64,000 nt of DNA from an uncultured bacterium (GTDB taxonomy: Bacteria; Armatimonadota; UBA5829): NCBI GenBank assembly GCA_938074205.1, contig CALJES010000012.1, positions 1-64,000 of the forward strand. The letters run 5' to 3'. Below the pieces are notes generated by a model, which was not told the DNA's origin, ran no database searches, and worked only from the letters and a program-made list of their open reading frames with translations. This document shows positions 27,202 to 36,484 of the stretch, one piece after another. The stretch's first letter is position 1. The number at the start of each line of letters is the position of its first letter. A program made the position numbers and the translations under genes.

Positions 27202-27972
27202 CTAAGGCCGACTGAGCTCTCTCCAGAGTGCCTTGTAATAGCGCATAAACCTCTCCGGTTCGCAACTCTGCTGGGCTTCCATCAATGTGTAGCGGTCATA
27301 TCCGGACTTTCGGAGAATGGTGAAAAGCTCGCGCCACGGATAGCCGTTGGCGAGTTCATTTATATGCACGCTCTTGATCCATGGTCTGAGGCGCTCGAAG
27401 TTTTCGCGAATGCTTCCGTCGATGATGTCGGTAGGGTTTGAGTTCCAGCAAACGCCTACAAGTGGGTGGTCCACTGCGGTCATAATCTGCTCTATGACTT
27501 TCGGCTCTTGAGTTCCGCGGCCGTGCACTTCGAGCCACACTTCGATCTTGTGCTGTTCGGCGTAATAGCCGAGCTCCCGCAGGCATTCAGCTACGCGGAG
27601 CACAGTAGTGTCCACTGGAACATTGTCTGGAAGCCCGTTCGGTCGGACCTTAACGCCGACAGCGCCCACGTCTCGAGCAAGATCAATGAACCGCTTGGCA
27701 AGCGCTACTTGGGCCGCGCGTTCAGCATCATCAGGCGAGTGAAACTCGCATGCCGAACCTAAACCCCACAGGCGGATCCGACTGTTCGCGAAGCGCTGCC
27801 TTACCTTCGCCCGCTCCTGCTCGCTGATATCCGGTTCGACGCCGTGTCCAGTACCAGTGCGCAGCTCGACTGCTTCAAATCCGGCTTCTTCCAGCTTGGT
27901 TATAACGTTTTCGAGATCCCATCCACGCAGAACGTTATACGTTACGGCGCCTAGTTTCAATTCAGTTTCCAT
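27202..27972 (-). CDS. Sugar phosphate isomerase/epimerase family protein
   Basis: The 256-residue TIM barrel is of the xylose isomerase-like/AP endonuclease 2 fold, typical of inositol, tagatose and other sugar epimerases. Motifs include KLGAVTYNVLRGWDLEN, the FEAVELRTGTGHGVEP strand (Glu metal ligand), VWLEVHGRG, VGVCWNSNPTD (Asp) and SVHINELANGYPW. TLMEAQQSCEPERF supplies the last acidic ligand. It is encoded next to gyrA with 18 bp between and converges on mnmE. The substrate is unknown. Confidence 0.85.
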   Translation of the reverse strand: METELKLGAVTYNVLRGWDLENVITKLEEAGFEAVELRTGTGHGVEPDISEQERAKVRQRFANSRIRLWGLGSACEFHSPDDAERAAQVALAKRFIDLARDVGAVGVKVRPNGLPDNVPVDTTVLRVAECLRELGYYAEQHKIEVWLEVHGRGTQEPKVIEQIMTAVDHPLVGVCWNSNPTDIIDGSIRENFERLRPWIKSVHINELANGYPWRELFTILRKSGYDRYTLMEAQQSCEPERFMRYYKALWRELSRP

Positions 27973-27990
27973 CTAAGTCCGACAGCAAAC

Positions 27991-30558
27991 CTACTCGGAT
28001 CCGTCTTCGATTTCGGCGTATTCTTCCTCCAGTTCCTCATCCAACTCTTCCTCTTCGGCTTCCGTATCTGAATAATCAAGCTTAGCGATATCTTTGTGAG
28101 CTGCGGCAGGATGCGCTCCCTCGCTCGGCGCTTCTGCCGTTGGGACGCGCGCCAAGGACGCAACCGCGTCACCCTCTGAAAGGTTTATCAATCTGACTCC
28201 CTGCGTAGATCTACCGCTCACGCGTATCTCAGCCACACGAATCTTGAGCACGATACCGCCGGAGGTAACGATTATTATCTTGTCGGAGTCGTCGACGACG
28301 GCAGTCTCAACAATCTTACCGGTTTTCTCAGTAATGTTCATCGTTTTTATGCCTTTGCCGCCGCGCGTCTGTCGACGATACTGCTGCAACGGAGTTCGCT
28401 TGCCGAATCCCTTCTCGGTGACCACCAGCAAATCGCAGTCAGGTCTAACTAACGCCATGCCGACCACTCGGTCACCCTCATCGAGTTTGATTCCGCGTAC
28501 ACCTCCCGCAGTCCGTCCTGCGCTGCGCAGGTCATTTTCATGGAATCTGATAGACATCCCGTTCCTGGTTACCAGAATCAGCTCATCGTTACCGCGCGAT
28601 ATAGCGACCCATCTCAGCGCGTCGCCCTCCTCTATATCGAAGCATTTAAGCCCGTTGGACCTTAGATTCTGGAACTCCGAAAGATCCGTCTTCTTGACCT
28701 CGCCGAGCTCCGTCGCCATTATCATATAGCCCTCGACATCCATATCCCTTACGGCTATGGTGGCGGTTATCCTATCGCCGGGCTCGATGTTTATAAGGTT
28801 GATAATAGCAGCGCCCATTGCCTGTCGCGATGCCTGGGGTATTTCGTAAGCCTTGAGCTTGTAAACGCGACCGCGATCCGTAAAGAAGAGAACATAGTCG
28901 TGAGTGGTTGCCACGAAAAGATGGGCCAGCTTGTCTTCCTCTTTTGCGGTTGCCCCGATCTTGCCCTTGCCTCCGCGCCTTTGAGAACGGTAGGTATCGA
29001 TGGGAACGCGTTTGATGTAACCGTCGCGAGTGATGGTTATGACTACGTTCTCTTCTGGTATTACGTCCTCTTCGCCTATCTCCTCGGCTTCCATCGGAAC
29101 GATCCGCGTTCGCCGCTCATCGCCGTATTTCTCTTTTAGGTAGCGCAGCTCGTCTTTTATGACACCCCTGATCTTGATGGGATCGGAGAGTAGATCCTCC
29201 CAGTATGCCATCCTCTTTAGGATACCTTTGTATTCCTCTTCGATCTTTTCACGCTCCAATGCGGTCAACTGACGAAGCTGCATATTGAGAATCGCTTCCG
29301 CTTGCAGCTGAGACAGCCCAAACCGCGACATCAACGTATTCCGTGCTTCCTCAGAGTTGGGAGAACGTCGAATAATTGCTATGATTTCATCGAGAAACTC
29401 CAGGGCGACACGCAAGCCTTCAAGAATATGAGCGCGGCTTCGAGCCCGCTTGAGGTCGAACTCAGTGCGCCTTACAACCACCGTTGTCCGGTGATCGATA
29501 TATTGCTGCATGAGCTGCTTGAGGTTCAGGATCTTCGGCGCTCCGTCGACTACGACAAGCATAATCACGCCGAAAGTCTTGCGAAGGTCCGTATGCTTCA
29601 GCAGGTAATTGAGCACCTTCTTAGGCTGCACGTCGCGTCGCAACTCAATTTGGATGCGGATCCCGTGGCGGTCTGAGTAGTCGAAGATATCGGTGATGCC
29701 CTCGACTTTGCGTTCCTTGTGAAGCTGGGCTATCTTCTCGATCAGGGGTTTCTTCCAAACCTGATAAGGCAGCTCAGTTATGACAATTGCATTCTTACCG
29801 CCCTCGATAGGTTCGATGTTTGTTTGTGCCTGGACGACAATCTGACCACGCCCCGTTTCGTAAGCTGCCTTGATCCCGCGTGTTCCCAATACAAGTCCAG
29901 CGGTGGGAAAATCAGGCCCCTTTATAAAGCGCATTAATTCGGCAACGGTGGCATCCGGATGATCGATTAGATAGATAAGCCCATCGCAGAGTTCTCTGAG
30001 GTTGTGCGGCGGGATCTTAGATGCCATACCGACGCCGATTCCCTCAGTGCCGTTCGCCAGCAGATTAGGAAACTTGGCAGGCAGAACCTTAGGTTCCTTG
30101 CGAGTCTGGTCGTAGTTATCCAACCACTCGACCGTATCCTTTTCCAAATCCTCCAGCATTTCGACTGCTATGGGGGACATTCGGACTTCGGTGTAACGCA
30201 TTGCCGCCGGAGGGTCAGGGTCTATGGATCCAAAATTTCCTTGACCGTCTACCAGCGGATAGCGCGTGTTGAAGTCCTGCGCCATACGGACCATGGTGGG
30301 GTATATAACCTCTGAGGAGTGAGGGTGGTAGTTTCCAGAGCAGTCACCTGCGACCTTCGCGGATTTGCGGTGTTGAGCGCTAGGTCCTAGGTGAAGATCA
30401 TTCATTGCAACGAGGATACGCCGTTGAACAGGCTTTAGACCGTCTTTGACGTCTACGAACGAGCGCGAGATTATCACGCTCATTGCGTAGTCCATATACG
30501 AGCGCCGCAGCTCGTCTTCTATATTGATAGGGATAACCTCACGTGCAATGTTTCCCAA
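27991..30558 (-). CDS. gyrA: DNA gyrase subunit A
   Basis: GyrA cuts and rejoins DNA for supercoiling. The 855-residue protein has the catalytic tyrosine Y122 (AMRYTEVRM), the winged-helix and tower domains, and a C-terminal six-blade domain with a clear GyrA box (QRRGGKG), which separates it from ParC. The last 50 residues are strongly acidic. The quinolone-pocket segment reads [10 protein letters not shown] (78-87) where E. coli has HPHGDSAVYD; the numbering coincides. The start is TTG at 30558 behind GAGGTG. Its promoter is at 30594-30623. gyrB is not in the window. Confidence 0.96.
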   Translation of the reverse strand: MGNIAREVIPINIEDELRRSYMDYAMSVIISRSFVDVKDGLKPVQRRILVAMNDLHLGPSAQHRKSAKVAGDCSGNYHPHSSEVIYPTMVRMAQDFNTRYPLVDGQGNFGSIDPDPPAAMRYTEVRMSPIAVEMLEDLEKDTVEWLDNYDQTRKEPKVLPAKFPNLLANGTEGIGVGMASKIPPHNLRELCDGLIYLIDHPDATVAELMRFIKGPDFPTAGLVLGTRGIKAAYETGRGQIVVQAQTNIEPIEGGKNAIVITELPYQVWKKPLIEKIAQLHKERKVEGITDIFDYSDRHGIRIQIELRRDVQPKKVLNYLLKHTDLRKTFGVIMLVVVDGAPKILNLKQLMQQYIDHRTTVVVRRTEFDLKRARSRAHILEGLRVALEFLDEIIAIIRRSPNSEEARNTLMSRFGLSQLQAEAILNMQLRQLTALEREKIEEEYKGILKRMAYWEDLLSDPIKIRGVIKDELRYLKEKYGDERRTRIVPMEAEEIGEEDVIPEENVVITITRDGYIKRVPIDTYRSQRRGGKGKIGATAKEEDKLAHLFVATTHDYVLFFTDRGRVYKLKAYEIPQASRQAMGAAIINLINIEPGDRITATIAVRDMDVEGYMIMATELGEVKKTDLSEFQNLRSNGLKCFDIEEGDALRWVAISRGNDELILVTRNGMSIRFHENDLRSAGRTAGGVRGIKLDEGDRVVGMALVRPDCDLLVVTEKGFGKRTPLQQYRRQTRGGKGIKTMNITEKTGKIVETAVVDDSDKIIIVTSGGIVLKIRVAEIRVSGRSTQGVRLINLSEGDAVASLARVPTAEAPSEGAHPAAAHKDIAKLDYSDTEAEEEELDEELEEEYAEIEDGSE

Positions 30559-30593
30559 GCGGTCACCTCGTCAAGGGGGATTGAGCGCAAGCT

Positions 30594-30623
30594 ATTATAC
30601 GACCTGGAAGCACTCACGGTCAA
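30594..30623 (-). promoter_or_regulatory. gyrA promoter
   Basis: On the minus strand TTGACC (30618-30623) and TATAAT (30594-30599) are 18 bp apart, 36 bp ahead of the TTG start. Confidence 0.75.
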
Positions 30624-30936
30624 GAATGGTCACAAGCCATCTCGGCATCTGGGATCACGCTCCCCAAAGCGTCGTTTGGGGCTTGAGTCCTCCGCCCAGG
30701 GAGCCTAGCAGAAGAGCTCCAACTGCTCCTGCTCACAATCTTTTGCACATAACAGCTAGAAATTATGCTCGTGTCGCTCACAAAATCGGCTCTTTCTATA
30801 CTTCTGCGCAAGAAACGGGATCACCCGCTTGGCCATTCTATACAACGGTTGACGGTATTGAGGGTCGTAGAGAGTGAATAACGGAAGAATTTATCTGCTG
30901 GAAAGGCTACACGCGCTCTTCTTTTCTCCCGACACG
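30624..30936. other. Intergenic stretch without a convincing gene
   Basis: This gap between the gyrA promoter and the end of the ACT-domain gene contains a perfect 7-bp stem CCCCAAA/TTTGGGG (30662-30668 with 30675-30681, 6-nt loop), which could end the ACT/paaK transcript. No Shine-Dalgarno-led ORF, tRNA or riboswitch pattern was seen. Confidence 0.4.
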
Positions 30937-31353
30937 CTATTCCAGCTTCTCGAGCACATGCAGTCCGGCTTCGCCTGCGGCGGATTCTATGGCACTGATT
31001 TGTTCACCCTTGACGACGAATACCGCGCGTTTGCCTCGCTCGAGAATGCAGCCGTAGGCATCCGTGACATTGATCCCGGATCTTTCGAGAGCCTTCGCCA
31101 ACTGCAGCAGGCCGCCCGGGCGGTCCGGAATTTCAATAACTGCAACATTGTTGAATGCGACGGTCATGCCTGCTTCCTCAAGCGCTGTCTTTGCACGTTC
31201 AGGCTCGGCAGTCAGGATCTTGAGCACTCCAAACTGTCCCTCATCGGCTATTTCGAGAGCAAGAATATCTATGCCGGCTTTGCCCAGTGTTTCCGCTACA
31301 CTCGAAAGCTTCCCCGGCTTGTTCTCTGCAAACACTCGTATCTCTTTGTACAT
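30937..31353 (-). CDS. Tandem ACT-domain protein
   Basis: The 138-residue protein is made of two ACT domains, the ligand-binding fold that senses amino acids: IRVFAENKPGKLSSVAETLG (first) and VIEIPDRPGGLLQLAKALE (second), each with the typical turn and helix. It has no catalytic domain. Genes of this kind commonly pair with phenylacetate-CoA ligase, as here with 64 bp between them, and probably regulate it or bind its aromatic ligands. AAGGGCG precedes the ATG. Confidence 0.88.
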   Translation of the reverse strand: MYKEIRVFAENKPGKLSSVAETLGKAGIDILALEIADEGQFGVLKILTAEPERAKTALEEAGMTVAFNNVAVIEIPDRPGGLLQLAKALERSGINVTDAYGCILERGKRAVFVVKGEQISAIESAAGEAGLHVLEKLE

Positions 31354-31417
31354 CGCCCTTCACTCCTAAATATCGCAGCCTGCTGTCTCTGTTGCAGATA
31401 CTTCTCCGAGCGATTTT

Positions 31418-32737
31418 TCACGTTCGCTCATCGACTACCCTTTTGGCCTTGCCCTCGCTTGCAGGAATGCTTCCAGGTTCCAATACTTCGACGCCCACGT
31501 TAAATCCTACCTGCTCGCGCAACTCCTTCTGAAGCTGCGTTCTAAGGTTTCGAAGCGTCTCCACGCTGCCGTCAAATTCACTCCGCGCCAACTCTACTTG
31601 CACGGTCATCTGATCAAGCGCCTCGGCCTTGGTCAGGCGGATTACGTAGTTTCCCCCGATCCATTTGTGGCGCATTATAACCTCTTCGATTTGGCTCGGG
31701 AACACATTCACGCCGCGAACTATCAGCATATCGTCGGATCGCCCCATCATCCTTGCCAGGCGTCTATGTTTTCGCCCGCACGGACACTCACCCGGAATAA
31801 TGCAGGTCAGATCGCGAGTGCGATATCGAATCAGAGGCATTGCTTCGCGCCTTAGCGTAGTCATCACCAGCTCGCCGACATGGCCCTCTTCGACAGGTTC
31901 AAGAGTATCCGGATCAACTATCTCAACCAAATACGCGTCTTCCCAAACGTGCATCCCGTTTTGTTCGGGACATTCGAACGCAACTCCGGGCCCGTTCATT
32001 TCCGACAAACCGTAGCTATTAAACACTTTGAAGCCGTACAACTCCTGCAGCTTCTGTCTCATCTCTTCAGTGTACGGTTCTGCCCCCAAAAATGCGCGTT
32101 TGATCCCAAGCGATTTCGGGTCGTCGCCCTCACTTAGCATACGTTCTGCTACGTGCATCGCATAACTCGGCGTCGCGTGGATGCATGTGACACGGAAGTC
32201 GCGAATGAGCTTGATTTGCCTTGTCGTGTTACCTGGCCCAGCAGGCAAGACCATCATACCGAGACGCTCCGCTCCATAGTGCAAGCCAAGTCCACCGGTG
32301 AACATGCCGTATCCCGACATGTTCTGGAAAACGTCCGCCTTGGTAGCTCCGCTCATGGCCAGGCACCGAGCCATCAGTTCCGCCCAGCAGTCAATATCCG
32401 CTTTGCTATGTAAGATTGCGGTCGGTGTGCCGGTGGTCCCGCTCGAAGTGTGCACCCTGATCACGTCCTCGCGGTCAATAGTGAGCATTCCCTCCGGGTA
32501 GCTCTGCCTGAGGTCGTCCTTGGTCGTAAAGGGCAATCTGGCGATGTCTTCGATAGATTTTATGGATGTAGGGTCCAAACCGATTTCGCGGAACTTAGCC
32601 GCGTACCAACGAGACTTGGCAGCCTGTGCCACAGTTCTCTGCAGTGCTTCGCTCTGCCAATTCATTAATTCATCTTTAGATATCCACTCGAACCGGCTGC
32701 CGATGAGATCTGCTATGTCAGTCATGAACTTCCTCAA
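31418..32737 (-). CDS. paaK: Phenylacetate-CoA ligase family protein
   Basis: PaaK activates phenylacetate or related aryl acids to CoA thioesters with ATP. The 439-residue protein has the N-terminal WQSEALQRTV helix, the P-loop-like HTSSGTTGTPTAILHSK, the acyl-adenylate motif NSYGLSEMNGPGVAFEC and the C-terminal RGVNVFPSQIEEVIMRH. Length is typical. It is upstream of the ACT gene. No paa degradation genes are nearby, so it may serve aryl-acid salvage or indolepyruvate-type fermentation, not aerobic phenylacetate catabolism. Confidence 0.92.
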   Translation of the reverse strand: MRKFMTDIADLIGSRFEWISKDELMNWQSEALQRTVAQAAKSRWYAAKFREIGLDPTSIKSIEDIARLPFTTKDDLRQSYPEGMLTIDREDVIRVHTSSGTTGTPTAILHSKADIDCWAELMARCLAMSGATKADVFQNMSGYGMFTGGLGLHYGAERLGMMVLPAGPGNTTRQIKLIRDFRVTCIHATPSYAMHVAERMLSEGDDPKSLGIKRAFLGAEPYTEEMRQKLQELYGFKVFNSYGLSEMNGPGVAFECPEQNGMHVWEDAYLVEIVDPDTLEPVEEGHVGELVMTTLRREAMPLIRYRTRDLTCIIPGECPCGRKHRRLARMMGRSDDMLIVRGVNVFPSQIEEVIMRHKWIGGNYVIRLTKAEALDQMTVQVELARSEFDGSVETLRNLRTQLQKELREQVGFNVGVEVLEPGSIPASEGKAKRVVDERT

Positions 32738-32904
32738 CCAGACGCCGCAAACAGCTTGTGCTATTAGCTTGGGAACATTTTCAGAGTTCGGTTGTTGCTG
32801 CGCAAGCTCCTTCAGTTAGGGTGTCGGATCATCAATACCCTCTAATTCTAGGCACGGTCTTCGACACCCACTTGGGCAAGCTATACCGCTTGATCCTCAA
32901 TGGT

Positions 32905-35244
32905 CTATGAAAGACGTACACGGCGTAAGCGCAACGCGTTTGTCACTACGGACACTGAGCTCATAGACATAGCTATCGAGGCTATCATGGGATTCAGGAG
33001 TAAGCCGAAGGAGGGATATAGAAGCCCCGCGGCTACAGGTATCGCGACCACGTTGTAGGCAAATGCGAGAACCAAATTCTGTTTCACAACGCGCAGAGTT
33101 GCACGCGATAGTTCGATTGTTCGGGGCACATCAAGCAGATCGTCGCCCACGAGAGTAATGTCGGCTGATTCTATGGCCGCATCAGTGCCCGCGCCCATTG
33201 CAATTCCCAAATCGGCTTGGACCAGCGCAGGCGCATCGTTTATACCGTCGCCGACCATCGCTACCACTGTACCCTGCCTTTGTAGTTCCTCTATTTGCGC
33301 CGCCTTCTCAACGGGTTGCGCTCCGGCTATGACCTTATTGATCCCCAACGCTTTTGCTACTGCCCGTGTAGTCAATTCATTGTCACCCGAAACCAGAACA
33401 ATCTCGATTTGCTCGTCTCGGAGTCGTCTGATAGCTTCTGCAGATGTGGGCTTAATCGTATCGGCAACTGCAATAACCGCCAAAGCTTCGCCGTCTCTTG
33501 CTAAGAAGAATACTGTCTTGCCCTCTGACCTTAGAGAGTCTGCTGCCGGCTTGAGTTTGTCAAACCTTATTCCCTCTCGAGTCATAAGAGTCTCTGTGCC
33601 AGCCAAAATCACCGAACCGCCCGCGACAGCCCTGACTCCTCCGCCGGGAATCGCCTCAAAACCGTCGCTTTCGGGGATGGCAAGGTTTTGTTGGCGAGCC
33701 ATGTTGACTATAGCTGCTGCGATCGGATGCTCGCTTCGCTGCTCTGCTGCAGCCGCTAGCGTGAGCACTTCCTCTTCGCGGAGGGCGTTCCCAGTTACTA
33801 CATCCGTTACAGTGAGCTGTCCCGTGGTTACTGTGCCAGTCTTGTCCAGGACTACGGTCGTGACTTTACCTGCTGTCTCAAGAGCCTCTGCATTCCGAAT
33901 CAATATCCCACTTGTTGCAGCTCTACCGATTCCTACCGCTATGGCAGCCGGCGTTGCAAGACCCAATGCGCATGGACACGCGATTATAAGCACGGATACG
34001 AACGAAACTGCAGCCAGTCTGAGCGACGGCTGGGGACCAAACGCATACCACAGTGCAAATGTGGAAACCGCAGCGCACAGCACGATCGGAACGAAGTAAC
34101 CTGCCACCTTGTCTGCTATCCTCTGAATGCGCGCTTTAGATGATTGGGCATTCCTGACGATCGCCACAATGTTAGCTAGTGTGGTGTCCTTTCCCACTCG
34201 TGTGGCTTTGAAAACAAAGCTGCCCGTTTTGTTCAGCGTGCCCGCAATCACCTCATCTCCGACTTGTTTCTCCACCGGTGCACTTTCGCCGGTCACCATG
34301 GACTCGTCGAGGGCAGAGTATCCTTCTACCACTTCACCGTCTACGGGCACTCTTTCGCCTGGCTTTACAACCACCAGGTCGCCTACCTGCACATGCTCGA
34401 CCGGTATCTCCAACTCTTCTTTATCAACTCTGCCGTCGTCCGAACTCCTGATAACATGGGCTTTTATGGGTTGGAGTTCTAGGAGCTTGCGGATAGCATC
34501 AAATGTTCGCCGGCGCGCGTTTGCTTCAAGGAGTTTGCCGAGGAGTGTTAGTGTTATGATAACACACGTTGTTTCGTAATAAACATGGGGTTGTATACCG
34601 TAAGCATGGAAGGCGCCGTGAAAGAGCGTGGCGCTCAAGCTATACACGAAAGCTGCGAGAGTGCCGATAGCGATGAGGACATTCATATCCCCCGCCCGGT
34701 TTTTTAATGCGCTCCAAGCGCTGGCATATATTCGTCTAGCCGCGTGCCCAAGCACAACGAGTGTTAGTACGAGCTGCAAATACACAGATGGCGACGGCGG
34801 CATCGGCATAAAAACCATCGAGAGGGCCAGTACGGGAACCGTGAGCGACACACTCGTGAGGAAACGCTTCTTTAGATCTCGCAGATCGTCGTCGCTGCCG
34901 AGTTCTGACCAGCTGACTTTATCTGAGATCTCCGATGCCGTATATCCCAGTTCGGCAATCCGCTGAACAATGTGCTCCGGTTTGATTAGTGCGGGGTCGT
35001 AGACCACAGTCAGACGCTGCGCGCCAAAGTTCCCTGACGTTTCAAGTATGCCCTCTGTGTGCTTGAGAACCTTCTCGATTGCGAGCATGCAACTGGGGCA
35101 GTGCAAGCCGCCGACAGAGAAATCAGTTCGCGTCGAGGAGCTCGATGCAGTCGGCTGGCGACGTTTTCCGCCGAAAAAGAACCAAGTAATGATAACCATC
35201 GCCGCGAGTGCGGCTGCTAATGCCGTGAAGTCAGTTCCGTCCAC
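32905..35244 (-). CDS. copA: Copper-type P1B ATPase (CopA-like) with extra N-terminal TM
   Basis: The 779-residue ATPase pumps soft metal ions, most likely Cu(I), out of the cytoplasm. It has one HMA domain with the CPSC metal site (C49, C52), eight membrane segments of the core, the CPC transport motif (IACPCALGLATPAA), DKTGTVTTG with the phosphorylated Asp, HP-containing EHPIAAA and GDGINDAPAL. In front of the HMA domain is an additional hydrophobic segment (about residues 7-24, AMVIITWFFF), followed by basic KRRQ. A GTG start is read. No CsoR/CopY regulator is adjacent. Confidence 0.93.
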   Translation of the reverse strand: MDGTDFTALAAALAAMVIITWFFFGGKRRQPTASSSSTRTDFSVGGLHCPSCMLAIEKVLKHTEGILETSGNFGAQRLTVVYDPALIKPEHIVQRIAELGYTASEISDKVSWSELGSDDDLRDLKKRFLTSVSLTVPVLALSMVFMPMPPSPSVYLQLVLTLVVLGHAARRIYASAWSALKNRAGDMNVLIAIGTLAAFVYSLSATLFHGAFHAYGIQPHVYYETTCVIITLTLLGKLLEANARRRTFDAIRKLLELQPIKAHVIRSSDDGRVDKEELEIPVEHVQVGDLVVVKPGERVPVDGEVVEGYSALDESMVTGESAPVEKQVGDEVIAGTLNKTGSFVFKATRVGKDTTLANIVAIVRNAQSSKARIQRIADKVAGYFVPIVLCAAVSTFALWYAFGPQPSLRLAAVSFVSVLIIACPCALGLATPAAIAVGIGRAATSGILIRNAEALETAGKVTTVVLDKTGTVTTGQLTVTDVVTGNALREEEVLTLAAAAEQRSEHPIAAAIVNMARQQNLAIPESDGFEAIPGGGVRAVAGGSVILAGTETLMTREGIRFDKLKPAADSLRSEGKTVFFLARDGEALAVIAVADTIKPTSAEAIRRLRDEQIEIVLVSGDNELTTRAVAKALGINKVIAGAQPVEKAAQIEELQRQGTVVAMVGDGINDAPALVQADLGIAMGAGTDAAIESADITLVGDDLLDVPRTIELSRATLRVVKQNLVLAFAYNVVAIPVAAGLLYPSFGLLLNPMIASIAMSMSSVSVVTNALRLRRVRLS

Positions 35245-35371
35245 AGGTTGCTACCTCTGAGGTAATGATACCCGTGCATGTCGGTTTCGAAGCGAACACA
35301 GTAACGCGCGGTCAGAGGATGTGAAATCTCAGGTATTGCTAACACCTAGCCTCGGCATTTCCGCCGCCAGT

Positions 35372-36457
35372 TTAGAATTCGTAGAATCGCGCCAGGCGTT
35401 TGATAGCTTGAGCAGTCTCTGTGTTGCCGAGTTTTGCTTGTTCGACAGCTTTTTTGACTATTTCTATGGAGCGGTCGTAGCCCCTGCGGTTAACCGGATA
35501 GGGTGTTCCATCTTTGCCGCCGTGCGCAAAAGAGTATGCTGCGGGGTCGCGCCGCGAAACAGGTGCGCCGTAGACGAGATCGCCAATCATAGCCAGGGCA
35601 CGAACCGTCTTGGCCCCCACGCCTTCAATCCCGATCAGTTGCTCAAAATCTTCAGGCTGCCGCTCGTAGGTCTTTACCAATATCTTGCTTAGATAACGCG
35701 GCGAGATGTCTTCAAGAGACACGTTGTGACGTCTAGGAAGATCAAGCTCACGCATCCGCTCAATTTCTCGAATTACCTTTTCTGGGTTCTCGGATGCGAC
35801 TTCAGTCGAGACTTTCCGGTTATCTTCGGCTTCGCGAGCAACCATATTCAGCACCGCACCATCTGCTTTGCCCTCGGATTCCACCGCCGCGTGCGGCTCC
35901 ACTACAAAGCTTTCGACACCGCTCGAGAGCCAGTGATAACGCCTTGCCATGCCGGATGTCTCGCTCATCCCCTGCTGCACAACTGCCCAGTTGCCGTGTT
36001 TGTCGAAGAAAAACGCGTGGTGGTATATCTGGTAGCCGTCTTGAACGGCCGCACTGTCGACCTTCGCAGCCATTCTGCTGGCGTATACAAGCCTTTCAGC
36101 ATCAATCGGAAGCGCGTGCCGGTCAGCGTCGACTCGGATTTCATCCGGGGTTCGTCGTGACGTAGCTCCCTTGCCGCCGCAGGCAAATAGCCCCAGTTCT
36201 GACTGCAGATCCTTAATGCCTTCCTTAATTGCACCGGTGGTGGTTGTTGTCAATCCTGAAGAGTGCCAGTCGAACCCCAAAACGCACCCAAGTGCCTGGA
36301 ACCAGTACGGATCAGAAAGCTTCCTCAATACTTCCTGGGGTCCGAATTCGATAACCATCAAGGAGACGATCTCCCGGGCGAGTTTGGTCATTCGACTGAA
36401 GAGCCAAGCCGGTGCCGAACCGCCGTGTAAGGGTAGTTTTGCTGTTCCTGTGCGCAT
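35372..36457 (-). CDS. DUF763 domain protein
   Basis: The 361-residue protein matches the DUF763 family, found in archaea and scattered bacteria, of unknown function. Hallmarks are the N-terminal TAKLPLHGGSAPAWLFSRM and the strongly conserved WFQALGCVLGFDWHSSGLT. The C-terminal half holds an HhH-like turn (LIGIEGVGAKTVRALAMIG), the kind that binds DNA non-specifically. This suggests a nucleic-acid role; the neighbours (CopA, glycerate kinase) do not help. The length is normal. Confidence 0.88.
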   Translation of the reverse strand: MRTGTAKLPLHGGSAPAWLFSRMTKLAREIVSLMVIEFGPQEVLRKLSDPYWFQALGCVLGFDWHSSGLTTTTTGAIKEGIKDLQSELGLFACGGKGATSRRTPDEIRVDADRHALPIDAERLVYASRMAAKVDSAAVQDGYQIYHHAFFFDKHGNWAVVQQGMSETSGMARRYHWLSSGVESFVVEPHAAVESEGKADGAVLNMVAREAEDNRKVSTEVASENPEKVIREIERMRELDLPRRHNVSLEDISPRYLSKILVKTYERQPEDFEQLIGIEGVGAKTVRALAMIGDLVYGAPVSRRDPAAYSFAHGGKDGTPYPVNRRGYDRSIEIVKKAVEQAKLGNTETAQAIKRLARFYEF

Positions 36458-36484
36458 CGTGTGTAGCTTTTTGATGTGCCGTAG

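Noticed and set aside
30524-30877. 117-codon frame over the gyrA start and the intergenic gap
   Set aside because: It overlaps the gyrA start and promoter in antisense and the product looks random.
33158-34099. 313-codon plus-strand frame antisense to the copper ATPase
   Set aside because: Serine/alanine/proline-rich shadow of the ATPase; no domain or ribosome site.
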